From Synechococcus sp. JA-2-3B'a(2-13) (GTDB lineage: Bacteria > Cyanobacteriota > Cyanobacteriia > Thermostichales > Thermostichaceae): a stretch of 64,000 nucleotides of DNA. A model generated the notes under the pieces. That model was not told the origin of the DNA and ran no database searches. It was given only the letters and a program-made list of their open reading frames with translations. The stretch spans positions 1,259,277 to 1,323,276 of the forward strand of contig NC_007776.1 of NCBI RefSeq assembly GCF_000013225.1. The letters run 5' to 3'. The first letter of the stretch is position 1. Each line of letters opens with the position of its first letter. The translations under genes were made by a program, and so were the position numbers. Shown piece after piece: positions 16,644 to 27,100 of the stretch.

Positions 16644-18407
16644 GTGACCGGATCCCATCTCCGACAATTGGCCCATTATCTGCGCCCCTATCGACGACAG
16701 GTGGGGTTGGGCATTGGATCCCTGCTCCTGGTCAATGGCCTGGGGGTGTTCCTGCCCTGGTACGTCAAGCTGGTCATCGATGACCTGAGCCAGAACCTGG
16801 CCACTTTGTCGGCCCGGCGCATTGCCCTTTACGCCCTAACGGTGCTGGTCGTCTCCAGCCTGATGATGGGCATTCGCATTGCCTCGCGGGTGTGGATGTT
16901 TGGGGTGGGACGGCAGGTGGAGTTTCACCTCAAGCAAGCCATCTTCGAGCATTTGCTCACCCTGCAGCCTTCCTACTTTGCCCAGCAGACCATCGGGGAC
17001 ATTCTCACCTGCATCACCAGCGATGTGGAAAACATCCGCCGCCTGTTGGGGTTCGCCCTACTCAATTTGGCCAACACGATCTTTGCCTATGCCACCACCT
17101 TGCCCGCCATGTTTGGCATCGAGCCCCGTCTGAGCACCTTGGCGCTGTCGGTGTTTCCGGTGATGTTGGTGCTGGTGAAGTTGAGCAGCAACCGCCTGCA
17201 GCAGGAGCAGCTCCAGGTGCAGCAGGAGTTGGCGGATCTGAGCGATCTCATTCAAGAGGACCTGAACGGCATTGCCCTGATCAAGGTGTACAGCCAGGAA
17301 CAGCACGAGCAGCGGGAGTTTCGCCGCCAGAACCAGCGGCTGCTGCAGGCCAATTTGCGCTTGGCCCTCACTCGCAACTTGCTTTTCCCTTCTTTGGTGG
17401 CGCTGGTCAGCCTCAGTTTGTTGCTACTGCTGGCGGTGGGGGGGCCGCAGATTGCGGCAGGGACGCTGACCATCGGGGATTTTTCGGCCCTCACCCTCTA
17501 CGTGGAACGGTTGGTATTTCCCACCGCCCTGCTGGGCTTCACCATCACGGCCTACCAGCGGGGGCAGGTCAGCTTGGAGCGGATCGATGCTCTGTTGGGG
17601 GTAGAACCCACCATCCGAGACGCCCCAGGCGCTTTGCCGTTGTCTCTGGAGAGGGTGCAGGGTCGCCTCGAGGCCAGAGGTCTCGCGTTTGCCTTCGCCG
17701 GCCCTGCGGCAGCTCCGGCTCTAGAGGATTTGCACTTTTGCATAGAACCGGGCCAGATGGTGGCGGTGGTGGGGCCGATTGGGGCGGGCAAGTCCACTCT
17801 GGCCAATGCCCTTCTTCGGCTGCTGGAGATCCAGCCGGGGCAACTGTTTTTGGATGGGCAGGATATCACCCAGATTCAACTGGGATCCCTGCGCCGGGCC
17901 ATTGCCTATGTGCCCCAGGAGAGCTTCCTGTTCAGCGCCACGGTCCGGGATAACATTCGCTACGGCAAGCCGGATGCCGAAGATTGGGAGGTGGAATGGG
18001 CTGCCAAAGCCGCCCACATCCACGCCGAGATCCTCAACTTTCCCAAGGGCTACGACACTCTGGTGGGAGAGCGGGGCATTACCCTCTCCGGTGGCCAGCG
18101 ACAGCGGGTGGCCTTGGCTCGGGCTTTACTGGTGGATGCTCCCATCTTGATCCTGGATGACTCTCTCTCCAGCGTGGACAATCAGACGGCTCAGGCCATT
18201 CTTCGCCATCTGCGTCGGGTCACGGCCCAGAAAACGGTGATCTTCATCACCCATCGCCTTACGGCTGCGGTGGAGGCCGATCAGATTTGGGTGATGGACC
18301 AGGGCCGCCTTGTGCAGAAGGGATCCCATGCCGAATTGCTGGCGGACGAGAAGGGCCTCTACGCTTCTCTGTGGGCCAAGCAAAAGCTGGAGGAAGCCCT
18401 GGCCTAA
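16644..18407 (+). CDS. ABC-type multidrug/lipid exporter (permease fused to ATPase)
   Basis: 587-residue half-transporter, expected to act as a homodimer in the membrane. The transmembrane domain covers about residues 15-310. The ATPase domain has Walker A GPIGAGKSTL (about 376-385), Q-loop YVPQESFLFSATV, signature LSGGQRQRVALARAL and Walker B ILILDDSLSSVDNQT with the H-loop ITHRLTAA. GTG 16644 follows AGGGAGCA. Its substrate cannot be told from sequence. It lies 60 bp after dxr and 60 bp before murE on the same strand. Confidence 0.92.
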   Translation: MTGSHLRQLAHYLRPYRRQVGLGIGSLLLVNGLGVFLPWYVKLVIDDLSQNLATLSARRIALYALTVLVVSSLMMGIRIASRVWMFGVGRQVEFHLKQAIFEHLLTLQPSYFAQQTIGDILTCITSDVENIRRLLGFALLNLANTIFAYATTLPAMFGIEPRLSTLALSVFPVMLVLVKLSSNRLQQEQLQVQQELADLSDLIQEDLNGIALIKVYSQEQHEQREFRRQNQRLLQANLRLALTRNLLFPSLVALVSLSLLLLLAVGGPQIAAGTLTIGDFSALTLYVERLVFPTALLGFTITAYQRGQVSLERIDALLGVEPTIRDAPGALPLSLERVQGRLEARGLAFAFAGPAAAPALEDLHFCIEPGQMVAVVGPIGAGKSTLANALLRLLEIQPGQLFLDGQDITQIQLGSLRRAIAYVPQESFLFSATVRDNIRYGKPDAEDWEVEWAAKAAHIHAEILNFPKGYDTLVGERGITLSGGQRQRVALARALLVDAPILILDDSLSSVDNQTAQAILRHLRRVTAQKTVIFITHRLTAAVEADQIWVMDQGRLVQKGSHAELLADEKGLYASLWAKQKLEEALA

Positions 18408-18467
18408 TTTGACGGCGGCAATCCCTGGCCGCTACCCTAACCGGCAAAGCTGTGGGGAGTGGCAACG

Positions 18468-20000
18468 ATGGAAACTGCTGGGATCACTTTGTCCAAATTG
18501 CTCCACCAAGCTGGGATCCAGCCTCAATTGGCCCAGGGATCCCTGGAGGGGGTGCAGGTCTGGGGCCTCTGTGCCGACTCTCGCCAGGTACAGCCGGGGG
18601 ATCTCTTCTTGGGGATGCCGGGATCCCGCGTGGATGGAGGTAGCTTCGTGGCCCAAGCCCTGGCGGCAGGGGCAGTGGCCGCCCTGATCTCCCAGGAGGC
18701 GTGGGAGAGCGTCAGCGGAGAGGCTGGATGGGGAAGTCAGCCCGTCCTGGTTTTGCCTCGCGCCAGCCTGAACAGGGCCGTGGCCCAGGTGGCGGCAGCT
18801 TTCTATGGGTTTCCCGCCCGCCAACTGACCTTGGTGGGGGTGACGGGCACCAATGGCAAAACCACCACCACCCACTTAATCGAACATTTGGTGCAAGCTG
18901 CCGGCCGCTCCGCGGCTTTGCTGGGCACTCTGTACAACCGCTGGCCTGGCTATAGCGAAGTGGCCTCCCACACCACCCTTTTTCCGCCTGAACTGCAGCG
19001 CAGCCTCAGGGAAGCCCAGAGAGCCGGGGCGGAGGTGGCGGTGATGGAGGTGAGCTCCCATGCTCTCGCTCAAGATCGGGTGTGGGGATGTTCCTTTGCC
19101 GCTGCCGTCTGGACCAACCTTACCCAGGATCACCTGGATTTCCACGGCAGCATGGAGAACTACTGGCAGGCCAAGGCCACCCTCTTCCGACAGGAGTATC
19201 TCCAAGGGCGGGCGGTGATCAACGCCGACGATGCTGGGGGACGGCGGCTCTTGCAAGCCATTCGGCCCGATCTGCAGCCCTGGGCCTACTCGCTGCAGCC
19301 CCTGCAGGGGATCCCCGGCCTCTGGCCCAGCAACGTTCAATTGCACCCCAGCGGCTTACAGGCGACGCTCCACACCCCCTCTGGCGCCTTTGCCGTGGCA
19401 GCCCCCCTGGTGGGATCCTTCAACCTGGCCAACCTGCTGGCGGCGGTGGGGGTAGCCCTGCACTTGGGGATCCCTGTCGAGATCATCCAGTCGGCCCTGC
19501 CCCACTTTCCGGGCGTACCGGGGCGGATGGAGCGGGTGACCCTGCCGGGGCAGGATATCGCGGTGATTGTGGACTATGCCCACACCCCCGACGGGCTGGA
19601 AAACCTGCTCAAGGCCCTGCGCTCCCAGGTGCAAGGTCAGCTTATCTGTGTCTTTGGCTGTGGGGGGGATCGGGATCGGGGCAAACGACCGCAGATGGGC
19701 CGCATTGCCGCCACCTGGGCCGATCAGGTGATTGTTACTTCCGACAACCCCCGCACCGAAGATCCCCAGCAGATCCTGCGGGATATTCTGGCCGGGATCC
19801 CTGGATCCCCCAGGGCGGTGGAGGTGGATCGGCGGCAGGCCATTCGCCTGGCCATCCTCGCAGCCCAGCCAGGGGATACGGTGGTCATTGCCGGCAAAGG
19901 CCATGAGGACTACCAGATCCTGGGCACCGAGAAGATTCACTTCGACGACCGAGAAGAAGCCCGCGCTGCCCTGGCCCTGAGGGAAAAAAGCCGGGGGTGA
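18468..20000 (+). CDS. murE: UDP-MurNAc-L-Ala-D-Glu-meso-diaminopimelate ligase
   Basis: About 510 residues. It adds meso-DAP to the peptidoglycan stem peptide with ATP. The three Mur-ligase domains are clear: an N-terminal UDP-binding domain (DSRQVQPGDLFLGMPG), a central ATPase with GVTGTNGKTTTTHLIEHL, and a C-terminal domain containing TSDNPRTEDPQQIL. The DNPR motif near residue 425 is the marker for meso-DAP rather than lysine. ATG 18468 follows GGGGAG by 8 bases; GTG 18459 is an alternative. The stop is only 2 bp from that of convergent carA. Confidence 0.96.
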   Translation: METAGITLSKLLHQAGIQPQLAQGSLEGVQVWGLCADSRQVQPGDLFLGMPGSRVDGGSFVAQALAAGAVAALISQEAWESVSGEAGWGSQPVLVLPRASLNRAVAQVAAAFYGFPARQLTLVGVTGTNGKTTTTHLIEHLVQAAGRSAALLGTLYNRWPGYSEVASHTTLFPPELQRSLREAQRAGAEVAVMEVSSHALAQDRVWGCSFAAAVWTNLTQDHLDFHGSMENYWQAKATLFRQEYLQGRAVINADDAGGRRLLQAIRPDLQPWAYSLQPLQGIPGLWPSNVQLHPSGLQATLHTPSGAFAVAAPLVGSFNLANLLAAVGVALHLGIPVEIIQSALPHFPGVPGRMERVTLPGQDIAVIVDYAHTPDGLENLLKALRSQVQGQLICVFGCGGDRDRGKRPQMGRIAATWADQVIVTSDNPRTEDPQQILRDILAGIPGSPRAVEVDRRQAIRLAILAAQPGDTVVIAGKGHEDYQILGTEKIHFDDREEARAALALREKSRG

Positions 20001-20002
20001 GG

Positions 20003-21190
20003 CTAACGGGAGCGGTGCTGCAGCATCAGCTCCACGAACTCGCGGAAGAGGTGATCGGCGTCGTGGGGGCCGGGGCTGGCTTCCGGGTGATACTGCACGG
20101 AAAACAGGGGCAGGTGACGGTGGCGGATCCCGGCCACGGTACGGTCATTCAAGTTGAGGTAGGTGATTACCACCCCATCGGCAGGGATCGAGTCGGCATC
20201 CACCGCAAACCCGTGGTTCTGGCTGGTGATCTCCACTTGCTTGTCCAGCCCACAGGGATGGTTGAGGCCGCGGTGGCCAAACTTGAGCTTGTAGGTGGAT
20301 CCCCCTAGGGCCAAGCTGAGGATCTGATGGCCCAGGCAAATCCCAAATAGGGGCTTCCCGGTTTGCAGCAGAGCTTGGGTGGTGCGGATGGCCGTGGTCT
20401 CTGCCGCCGGATCCCCTGGCCCATTGGAGAGGAAGATCCCATCGGGGTTGTAACTCAAAATCTGCTCCGGGCTGGCATTGGCCGGCAACACCATCACCCG
20501 ACAGCCATAGCGGGTGAGGCGGCGCAGAATGTTGCGCTTAACGCCGAAATCCAAGGCCACCACCCGCAGGGGCGGCTCCGGGATCGGGATCCCTTGGCTG
20601 CGCCCATAGTCCCAGTCGGCGGGGGTAGGTTCCAGCCACTCGTAGGGTTGAGGAGTAGTAACTTCCGCCACCAAGCTCAACCCCTGCATGGAAGGGGCCT
20701 GGCGCACCCGCTCCAACAAAACCTGGGGATCCAAAGTCTCCGTGGAAAGGGCCCCGTTCATCACCCCCTGGGAGCGCAGCCGCCGTGCCAAAGCCCGCGT
20801 ATCTACCCCAGCAATGGCCGGGATCCCATGCTGTTGCAGATAGTGGGGAAGGGTGGAAGTAGCCCGCCAGGAGCTGGCCAAGCGCGATACATTGCGGGCA
20901 ATCACCCCCGCGACTTGGGGCCGAGCCGATTCTTCGTCCAGCTCATTGACTCCGGTGTTTCCCAGCTCCGGACAGGTGAAGGTAACCATCTGCCCCCGGT
21001 AGCTAGGATCGGTGATCACCTCCTGGTAGCCGGTCATGCCCGTGTTAAACACCACCTCGCCCACCGCCGTGCCCGGCGCCCCAAAAGACCAACCGGCAAA
21101 GGAAGTGCCATCCGCCAGCACCAGCAAAGCAGGCTGACGAGTTTGCCAAGGGAAAGTTTTTTCCTGAGGGATCAGGGAAGGAGAAGCCAT
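20003..21190 (-). CDS. carA: Carbamoyl-phosphate synthase small (glutaminase) subunit
   Basis: 395 residues, full length. It supplies ammonia from glutamine to CarB for arginine and pyrimidine synthesis. The N-terminal domain has [35 protein letters not shown]. The class I amidotransferase domain has the nucleophile in [16 protein letters not shown] and the His/Glu pair in [14 protein letters not shown]. It converges on murE with almost no intergenic space. No carB is in the window. Confidence 0.97.
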   Translation of the reverse strand: MASPSLIPQEKTFPWQTRQPALLVLADGTSFAGWSFGAPGTAVGEVVFNTGMTGYQEVITDPSYRGQMVTFTCPELGNTGVNELDEESARPQVAGVIARNVSRLASSWRATSTLPHYLQQHGIPAIAGVDTRALARRLRSQGVMNGALSTETLDPQVLLERVRQAPSMQGLSLVAEVTTPQPYEWLEPTPADWDYGRSQGIPIPEPPLRVVALDFGVKRNILRRLTRYGCRVMVLPANASPEQILSYNPDGIFLSNGPGDPAAETTAIRTTQALLQTGKPLFGICLGHQILSLALGGSTYKLKFGHRGLNHPCGLDKQVEITSQNHGFAVDADSIPADGVVITYLNLNDRTVAGIRHRHLPLFSVQYHPEASPGPHDADHLFREFVELMLQHRSR

Positions 21191-21251
21191 GCTCCACCCA
21201 AAAACATCGGCCTGACCATCCTACCCTCTTTCAAGAAGGTTGCAAGCCTGG

Positions 21252-22115
21252 CTAGTCTTCTGCATCTGTTCTACTTGCACAAGCCGGGTCGTTGTCCTTG
21301 CGGATGGTGCCTATCAAGGTGCTCACCACCACGCAGCGGTTTTCGCCCTGGGAGTAGGTGCTGCTAACTACAAAGCGACCCAGTTGACGGGCGCGGCCAT
21401 CGGATTCAAAAACTGCCCCCCCGTTGGCGAAGGTGGGGGCGTTCTCTATAACCTCAACCTCCACTGACTGCATAACCTCCACTGACCGCTCTGGTATGGC
21501 AATTAAAGTTGACCGCTCTGGTATGGCAATTAAAGTGGATGTCACTTCATCAGGGCTGCTGACCACAAAGCGATCCAGTTGACGGGCGCGGCCATCGGAT
21601 TCAAAAACTGGCCTCCCGTTGGCGAAGGTGGGGGCTTTCTCTATAACCTCAACCTCCACTGACCGCATAACCTCCACTGACCGCTCTGGTATGGCAATTA
21701 AAGTTGACCGCTCTGGTATGGCAATTAAAGTGGATGTCACTTCATCAGGGAAGATACTGTTGACGGTTACAAAATTATTCAGGCGCACCCGCTGACAGGG
21801 GGTGGGTTCATCGCAAAGGCCCTGCTCATCTTGAATAACCAGAGTCGGTACATTCGGCTCCGAATTGTCCACCCTCACCACCCAAGCTCGGCCCAAGAGA
21901 GAAGCCCTGGCATTGGTGCGGGCGGTGCGCAAAGCCCGCTCCACCTTGTTTTGCGCATCATCAAGCTGGATCCGCGCCCAGATATTGATCCCAGAGGGAA
22001 CGGCTAGCGCGGCCAAGATGCCGATGATGACGGTGACCGCTAAGAGTTCTACCAGGGTAAAGCCCTTCATCTGGGCAGGTGCAATCCGTCTGAATCTGCT
22101 CGTCGAGGCCAACAT
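21252..22115 (-). CDS. hpsD: Minor pseudopilin with internal duplication (HpsD-like)
   Basis: About 287 residues from ATG 22115, preceded by AAGGAGG. The prepilin leader ends in KG, cleaved before FTLVELLAVTVIIGILAALAVPSGINIW, with Glu at +5: a type IV pilin/GspH-like N-terminus processed by prepilin peptidase. The C-terminal half contains two copies of a 65-residue unit (DEVTSTLIAIPERSTLIAIPERSVEVM ... GRARQLxRFVVSS), each with the 9-residue unit STLIAIPER doubled. It is last of four genes that look like hpsABCD. The gene name rests on order and type, not on alignment. Confidence 0.78.
   Translation of the reverse strand: MLASTSRFRRIAPAQMKGFTLVELLAVTVIIGILAALAVPSGINIWARIQLDDAQNKVERALRTARTNARASLLGRAWVVRVDNSEPNVPTLVIQDEQGLCDEPTPCQRVRLNNFVTVNSIFPDEVTSTLIAIPERSTLIAIPERSVEVMRSVEVEVIEKAPTFANGRPVFESDGRARQLDRFVVSSPDEVTSTLIAIPERSTLIAIPERSVEVMQSVEVEVIENAPTFANGGAVFESDGRARQLGRFVVSSTYSQGENRCVVVSTLIGTIRKDNDPACASRTDAED
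21361..21750 (-). repeat. Nested tandem duplication inside the HpsD-like gene
   Basis: Two adjacent 195-bp units differ by only a few bases. Within each unit a 27-bp segment (GACCGCTCTGGTATGGCAAT ... on the plus strand) is tandemly doubled, at 21484-21537 and 21679-21732. All units are multiples of three, so the frame is kept. This indicates a recent slippage or recombination expansion of the exposed part of the pilin. Confidence 0.93.
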
Positions 22116-22155
22116 AGGTAGGAATCCTCCTTCGGGGCAAGTCACATAGGCTTGA

Positions 22156-23268
22156 CTAGGCTTGACGATTAAACACACCACGGGCCAACACCTGAGTTTG
22201 CATTGTCGTCAGATACCGCGACACCTGCTCCGCATCAACGCTGGTGGCATTTCGGATGTAGCGACGGAAAAGGCCAGGGTTGGCCCGCTCCATGGCCGTG
22301 GCGGTGATGTTGATGATCACATCCTGCGGTCGGTCAGCGCCGACGCTTTGCCGCACGCAGACATGGAAGCCCACGTCGTTTTGGTTATCTCCCAGCCCTG
22401 GGAAGGTGACGCCGTTGGGCTTGCCGCCACCAAAAGCATAGCCCTGCGGGCAAGCGGGTGCAACCTGCGGGCTGCCCTGCCGGCTGCTAAAGATATTGGA
22501 GACCAGAGTTACAAGACGAGGGCCTCGATTGCCTGCCGCGGCAATGGGTTCCTGGGGTGTCCCCCTCTGCTCGAGATCTTGAAGATCCTTCTCAGCGGGC
22601 CAGTCAAGGAAGCCTTGCCGATATGGATCGGGATCAACCCTGAAGAATGGGCTGCGCTCAATGCATGTATCATTAAAAGGTTGCAACTCAAACCTAGCAA
22701 TGCGCGCGTTGCCCTCCCAGGGGGTGTTGCCGTCTGGGTTACCGGCGTTGTTGTAGTTACGTTGCAAGTAGTACACAACCAAGGTATAGATGTTGCGGCG
22801 GCTGCGGATGTTATCCCAGTCAGCTTCGGAAATACCCGTAGGTCTCTCCTTCAAAGTTACTCGGCCTTCTCGAATTTGTTGCAAGGTCGGAGGGCCTTGA
22901 TAGCAATCGCGTGGGATCGGATTCAGCTTCCAAAAAGCGACAACCGGAACGGCACCATTGGGGCGGCGAATCCAGCCGGGGGTGTAAAGCCTTTGGATGA
23001 GATCTGGCGTTCCGTCTCCGTTGGGCTGTTCCGCATCGTTGTAGATGTAAAGCGCCTCTGCCAGATCCTGCTGGATATACTGCATGGCCTGGGTCAGCTC
23101 TGCCTGCACCTGGGTGCGCCCTGTCTCTTCCCGATCCACCCGCATGGTTTCAATGACGATCATGCCCGTGGCCAACAGAAAGATCGAGGCTACCACCAGC
23201 GACACCAAAAGCTCGATGAGGGTAAACCCCGCACTCTGGTAAACCCTGTGGCGAAAAACCTTGAACAT
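22156..23268 (-). CDS. hpsC: Minor pseudopilin, PilW/HpsC-like
   Basis: About 370 residues from ATG 23268 (MFKVFRHRVYQSAG|FTLIELLVSLVVASIFLLATGMIVIET). The prepilin cleavage site AG|FTLIE and one N-terminal hydrophobic helix are clear. The rest is a large periplasmic domain without a motif I can name. It begins 51 bp after the HpsB-like gene and ends 41 bp before the HpsD-like gene, in one operon. Minor pilins of this kind prime or cap a pilus-like secretion fibre. Confidence 0.8.
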   Translation of the reverse strand: MFKVFRHRVYQSAGFTLIELLVSLVVASIFLLATGMIVIETMRVDREETGRTQVQAELTQAMQYIQQDLAEALYIYNDAEQPNGDGTPDLIQRLYTPGWIRRPNGAVPVVAFWKLNPIPRDCYQGPPTLQQIREGRVTLKERPTGISEADWDNIRSRRNIYTLVVYYLQRNYNNAGNPDGNTPWEGNARIARFELQPFNDTCIERSPFFRVDPDPYRQGFLDWPAEKDLQDLEQRGTPQEPIAAAGNRGPRLVTLVSNIFSSRQGSPQVAPACPQGYAFGGGKPNGVTFPGLGDNQNDVGFHVCVRQSVGADRPQDVIINITATAMERANPGLFRRYIRNATSVDAEQVSRYLTTMQTQVLARGVFNRQA

Positions 23269-23318
23269 AGGAAAACACCACCTTTTTGTGAGCCTGCAGG
23301 AGGAGCTTACCCGTCGCT

Positions 23319-24074
23319 TCAAAGCGAGGTAGGGCTTGGGCTGGGCAGCGGGAAGGCATTGCAGTTGTTGGTCGGGATCCCACCCCTAGCTTGAACATCG
23401 GCCAAAATGGCCCGGCAAACATCCCCCAAATTGGCAGCCAGGTTGACTTCCACAATCGAGCTGGCCATGGGAAAGAGCCACACATCGGCATTGGCCAAGT
23501 TCTGATTGGCGGAGACCGTCTCAATGCCCAGGCCAGGAAGAGCTTGCCGAGTGTTTGGGTTAAAGGAAAAGCGATGGTAGACCCTGACTCCCATCATAAA
23601 GCTGCAGGGCACCCCTGGGATGACGGTGTTGTTGCGTCGGTCAATGCATTCCCCGCCCCTATCCCGAAAGGTTTGGATGACATAGACCTCGGGGTTTCGC
23701 CCCGGCAACCGCACTTCGGCCAGGCGAATGGAGTAGTTGGGGCCGGGGTTGTCCATATCAGCAGGAGGCGGGGTATTGGCCAAGGGGCTTGCTCCAATCC
23801 TGGGCAGACGAGCCAACTGAGCCGGGTTCTGGAAAGCAGCTGGGTTGGCGGCCAGTTCCAGGTCAACCAGAGTGCGAATGCGATCCACCTCAGCCCGGGC
23901 CAGTTGATTGGCCACTTCTATCCGCTCCGTCATGGCCCGCCGGTAGGCGATCAGGGTGAGAGCAGGAGCAAGAGCGGCCATAGCCAAAGCCACAATGACC
24001 ACCGAGGCCAAGACCTCAATGAGCGTGAAGCCTTCTGCTTCCAATTGCTGCCGCAAAAGCCGCCACTTTTTCAT
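23319..24074 (-). CDS. hpsB: Minor pseudopilin, PilV/HpsB-like
   Basis: 251 residues. The prepilin N-terminus MKKWRLLRQQLEAEG|FTLIEVLASVVIVALAMAALAPALTLIAYRRAM has Glu5 after the cleavage site and a hydrophobic helix. The globular domain has two Cys pairs (CIDRR/PCSF and VCRA/NNCN), perhaps disulfides. It follows the giant pseudopilin gene by 64 bp and precedes the PilW-like gene by 50 bp. Confidence 0.8.
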   Translation of the reverse strand: MKKWRLLRQQLEAEGFTLIEVLASVVIVALAMAALAPALTLIAYRRAMTERIEVANQLARAEVDRIRTLVDLELAANPAAFQNPAQLARLPRIGASPLANTPPPADMDNPGPNYSIRLAEVRLPGRNPEVYVIQTFRDRGGECIDRRNNTVIPGVPCSFMMGVRVYHRFSFNPNTRQALPGLGIETVSANQNLANADVWLFPMASSIVEVNLAANLGDVCRAILADVQARGGIPTNNCNAFPLPSPSPTSL

Positions 24075-24138
24075 ATCCCCTCCAGCGCTCGCCCAGATCT
24101 GCCTACCTTGAATCTACCCCTGGCATGGGAAGTCAATA

Positions 24139-27100
24139 TCAGTTGAATTCGTTGCAGCCTCCAATCCGAGCAGCCGCCTGCAGGGGCACATCTGGCTGAG
24201 CTTGCAGCCCGCAGCGCAGCCGCCGCACATACGGATCCTGAGGATCCAACTCCCGCAAGAACTCAGTGCGGGCATTGGAGGGGAATTGGAAGCGAGCCGA
24301 CACCGCGCTGGGACGACGGGCAATTTGCAGGCCCACATCGTAGCCGAAGCGGCGATTGGGCGGGAAGTAGTAGTCGAAGCCGCGCGTGAGGGCCGAGCCC
24401 GTAACCAAGTTGGGCGGCTCAAAGCTCTGCTGCAGGAAGGGGCCGGTGGCATAGGTGCTGTAGTTGAGCTGGATCATCGAGCCGCTGAAGAAGAGGTTGG
24501 TATTTCTCCACAGCTCGTTGAGACGCAGGAAGTTGTGCATGCCGCCGGCAGTTTGGTCTAGCCGCGAGGGCAGGGTGCCGCTGATGGCAGTGGCATTCAC
24601 CCGCGTTTCCCTGGCCGGCTGCAGCTGCCGGTTTTGGCTGCCATCGTCGTTGCGGCGGCGCTGGTTCACATCGGTTGAGGCCAGCTCCTGGAAGCGGGGA
24701 ATGGGAATGGGCCGACGGGTCACCTCATCTAGGATCACCCCCAGCACCGGGTTTTCGCCGGCAAAGCCAGTGGGAGCCTTGTTCAGGTCCAGGGTGAACG
24801 GCTCCACATCCACCCAAGCAAAAGCGGCGGTATCGCTGGGGAAATCGCTGTCGGTCATTGTGGAACCGTTGCGATCAATCTGGATTTGAACCCTCTTGGT
24901 GCCCGAGTCGGAGCCCACCCTGACGTAGAAGCACAGGCCATTGCGGATATCTTCGCTCCCCTTGGTGTCAATGTAGTAACCGCCAAGATAGTTGGAGCTT
25001 GGGGAGTAGTTCTGAGTGTCACCTTCGTTTACCCAAGCATAGGGGTTCAACGCCATCTGGGGCTGAACCAGCAGTTTATTGGGATTGGCAGGATCCTTCT
25101 CCGCAAACAGCGGATCCCGATCCAGTACAACATCCCAAGGCTCGTTGGAGTCGCGAACGCGGTTGTCGTTTTTGTCCCAGAAGTTCAGTTGGCCGTCTCC
25201 GTTCCAGTCTTTGATGCGCAACGTGCTGGGGCGGCTGTCACCGGTGTAGGCGGTGTACTTGAAGGTGGTGTTGAAGTTGGGGCGAAACACTCCGGGCACC
25301 CAGAAGCCGCCTTTGGAATCTGGGCCTTCCTCCTCCGAGGGGCAGCCCACCGTCAGATCTTCCCTAAGTAATTTGCGCCTCAGCGCTCGGGCCCAGAGGT
25401 CGGTTCCCTTTATAAACGGGTCTTCTAGAGCCTCTCCCTTGATAGCCGGGCGGATGCCGGGCTCGCGGTTGGGTTGAGAAACGATCTCGGAGAGAACGCC
25501 ACCTCTCACCAAGCCCTCGCGGGCAGCATAGGCCGGTTCGCCAAACATCCAATTGAAGGCCGCCTGCAGAGCCTCGGCAGGGTTGGGCCACTTGGGTGGC
25601 TTGGGCACCCCGGCTTTCACCTCCAGCACCGGGGAAAGCTCCGGCTGCAGAGCAATGGTTACGCCCTCGGCAGGAGCCGCAGCCACCGTATTCACGCTGA
25701 TGGTCTCCGGCTCCGGATCGGCCTCGACTGCCTGAATGGGGCGCAGCTCCACCGTGTTGGGCTTGGCCGCCATCCACTCGCCCAAGGGGCTCTTGGAGGG
25801 CGTTTCTGGGGCAAAGGTGCTGGGCCCGCAGGGACGCCCTCGACAGGTCAAACTTTGGGTCTTCGTTGCATTGGGCGAGCAGGTGGGGCTGCTGGTGCTG
25901 TCGATGAGGGTGCCCGTCTGGGTTTGGGTAAAGGTTTTGGTTGTGCCGCAGGCGATCTGGTTGATGACCTCATCGCAACTGGCCGGTGACCAAGGGCCCC
26001 AGTTGTAGTTGCAGGTCTGCGGGCAAGGAAATGTCCGGGTTTCTGTAGAAGTAGTGGTTCCGCAGCTTGAGGTGCAGGTCACGGTGCGGCTCTGAGTTAT
26101 TGTCTGGCCGCCGTTGGCCACCGTACACTGAGGAGTCCAGCCTGTGTCGGTGCAGGTAGCCCCCGGAGGCTGGCAGGTAAAGGCTCGGGTTTCTTTTTCG
26201 GTGAAGGGGCTTTGGCTGGTACAGAGCGGGGTTACTGTGCGGGTGCGGGTTTGGGTGATGCTGGTGCCGCTACACTGCTGCTGCTCGGTACACTGAGGCG
26301 TCCAATCTGACCAAGGCCCGTAGTTGTACTGAGGGTAGCAGATGATCGTCCGAGTTTCCGACGGCGGAGTGCCAGGGCAACCGGCAGGCAAGGTGGCAGT
26401 TCTGGTTTGTTTAATAGTGGTTTGCTGACAGATGTTGGTCGGACACGCAGGAGTCCAGTCTTTCCAGATGGGATCGCAATTGAGGGGTTCTGCGCAGTAC
26501 TGCTGGTTGGGTGCCGGAGGTTTAGTCTGATCCGGCTGGCAAGGTTGGTTGACCGGCTTCAGCGGCTTCAGGTAGCGAAGGTCATAGTTTTCCAGCGGCT
26601 GCCCATCTCCCTGGGTTGTAAAGCGGACGAAGGCATTGCCCATGTTCTCGTAGGCCTGAATCTCCACCAGGTAGGGAGAAGGCCGAGTGTAGTCGGTAAC
26701 GCACTGCAGCTCCAGCCGGAAACTCACCTGGTTATTGCCGCCATCCCACCACGCCTCGACGCCAACAGCCTCATCCTCCGACAGCTCTTCTAGACGAGTG
26801 CCCGCATTGCGATAGAAGCCTCTAAAAGCTGGCTCTTCCTCATCTGGGTTAGGAGTGTAGTTGGGGTTTCTGCGGATGATGAGTCGGCCCCCATCGTCGG
26901 TGTTGAGGTTGTAGGTGGCAACACCCGGCCAACGGGGATACAGCTCCCCTACCCAGCGCACCACGAAAAAGTCGTTGCCCCAGTTGTTGCCACTTCCCCA
27001 TGATCCTTCTCTGCGCCGCCAGCAGGAGCGCCAGAAGCCTATGTTGCCCCTGTCTATGTCTGGAGCATCAGCGGGAAGTTGAGGCGGATCCATATCCGGC

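Noticed and set aside
16892-17953. Long 353-codon plus-strand frame
   Set aside because: It is a GC-rich shadow of the ABC exporter, whose motifs are clear in the other frame.
21484-21732. 27-bp repeats that might suggest a CRISPR-like array
   Set aside because: The units are directly tandem or at a 195-bp period, in frame within a pilin gene, without unique spacers or cas genes.
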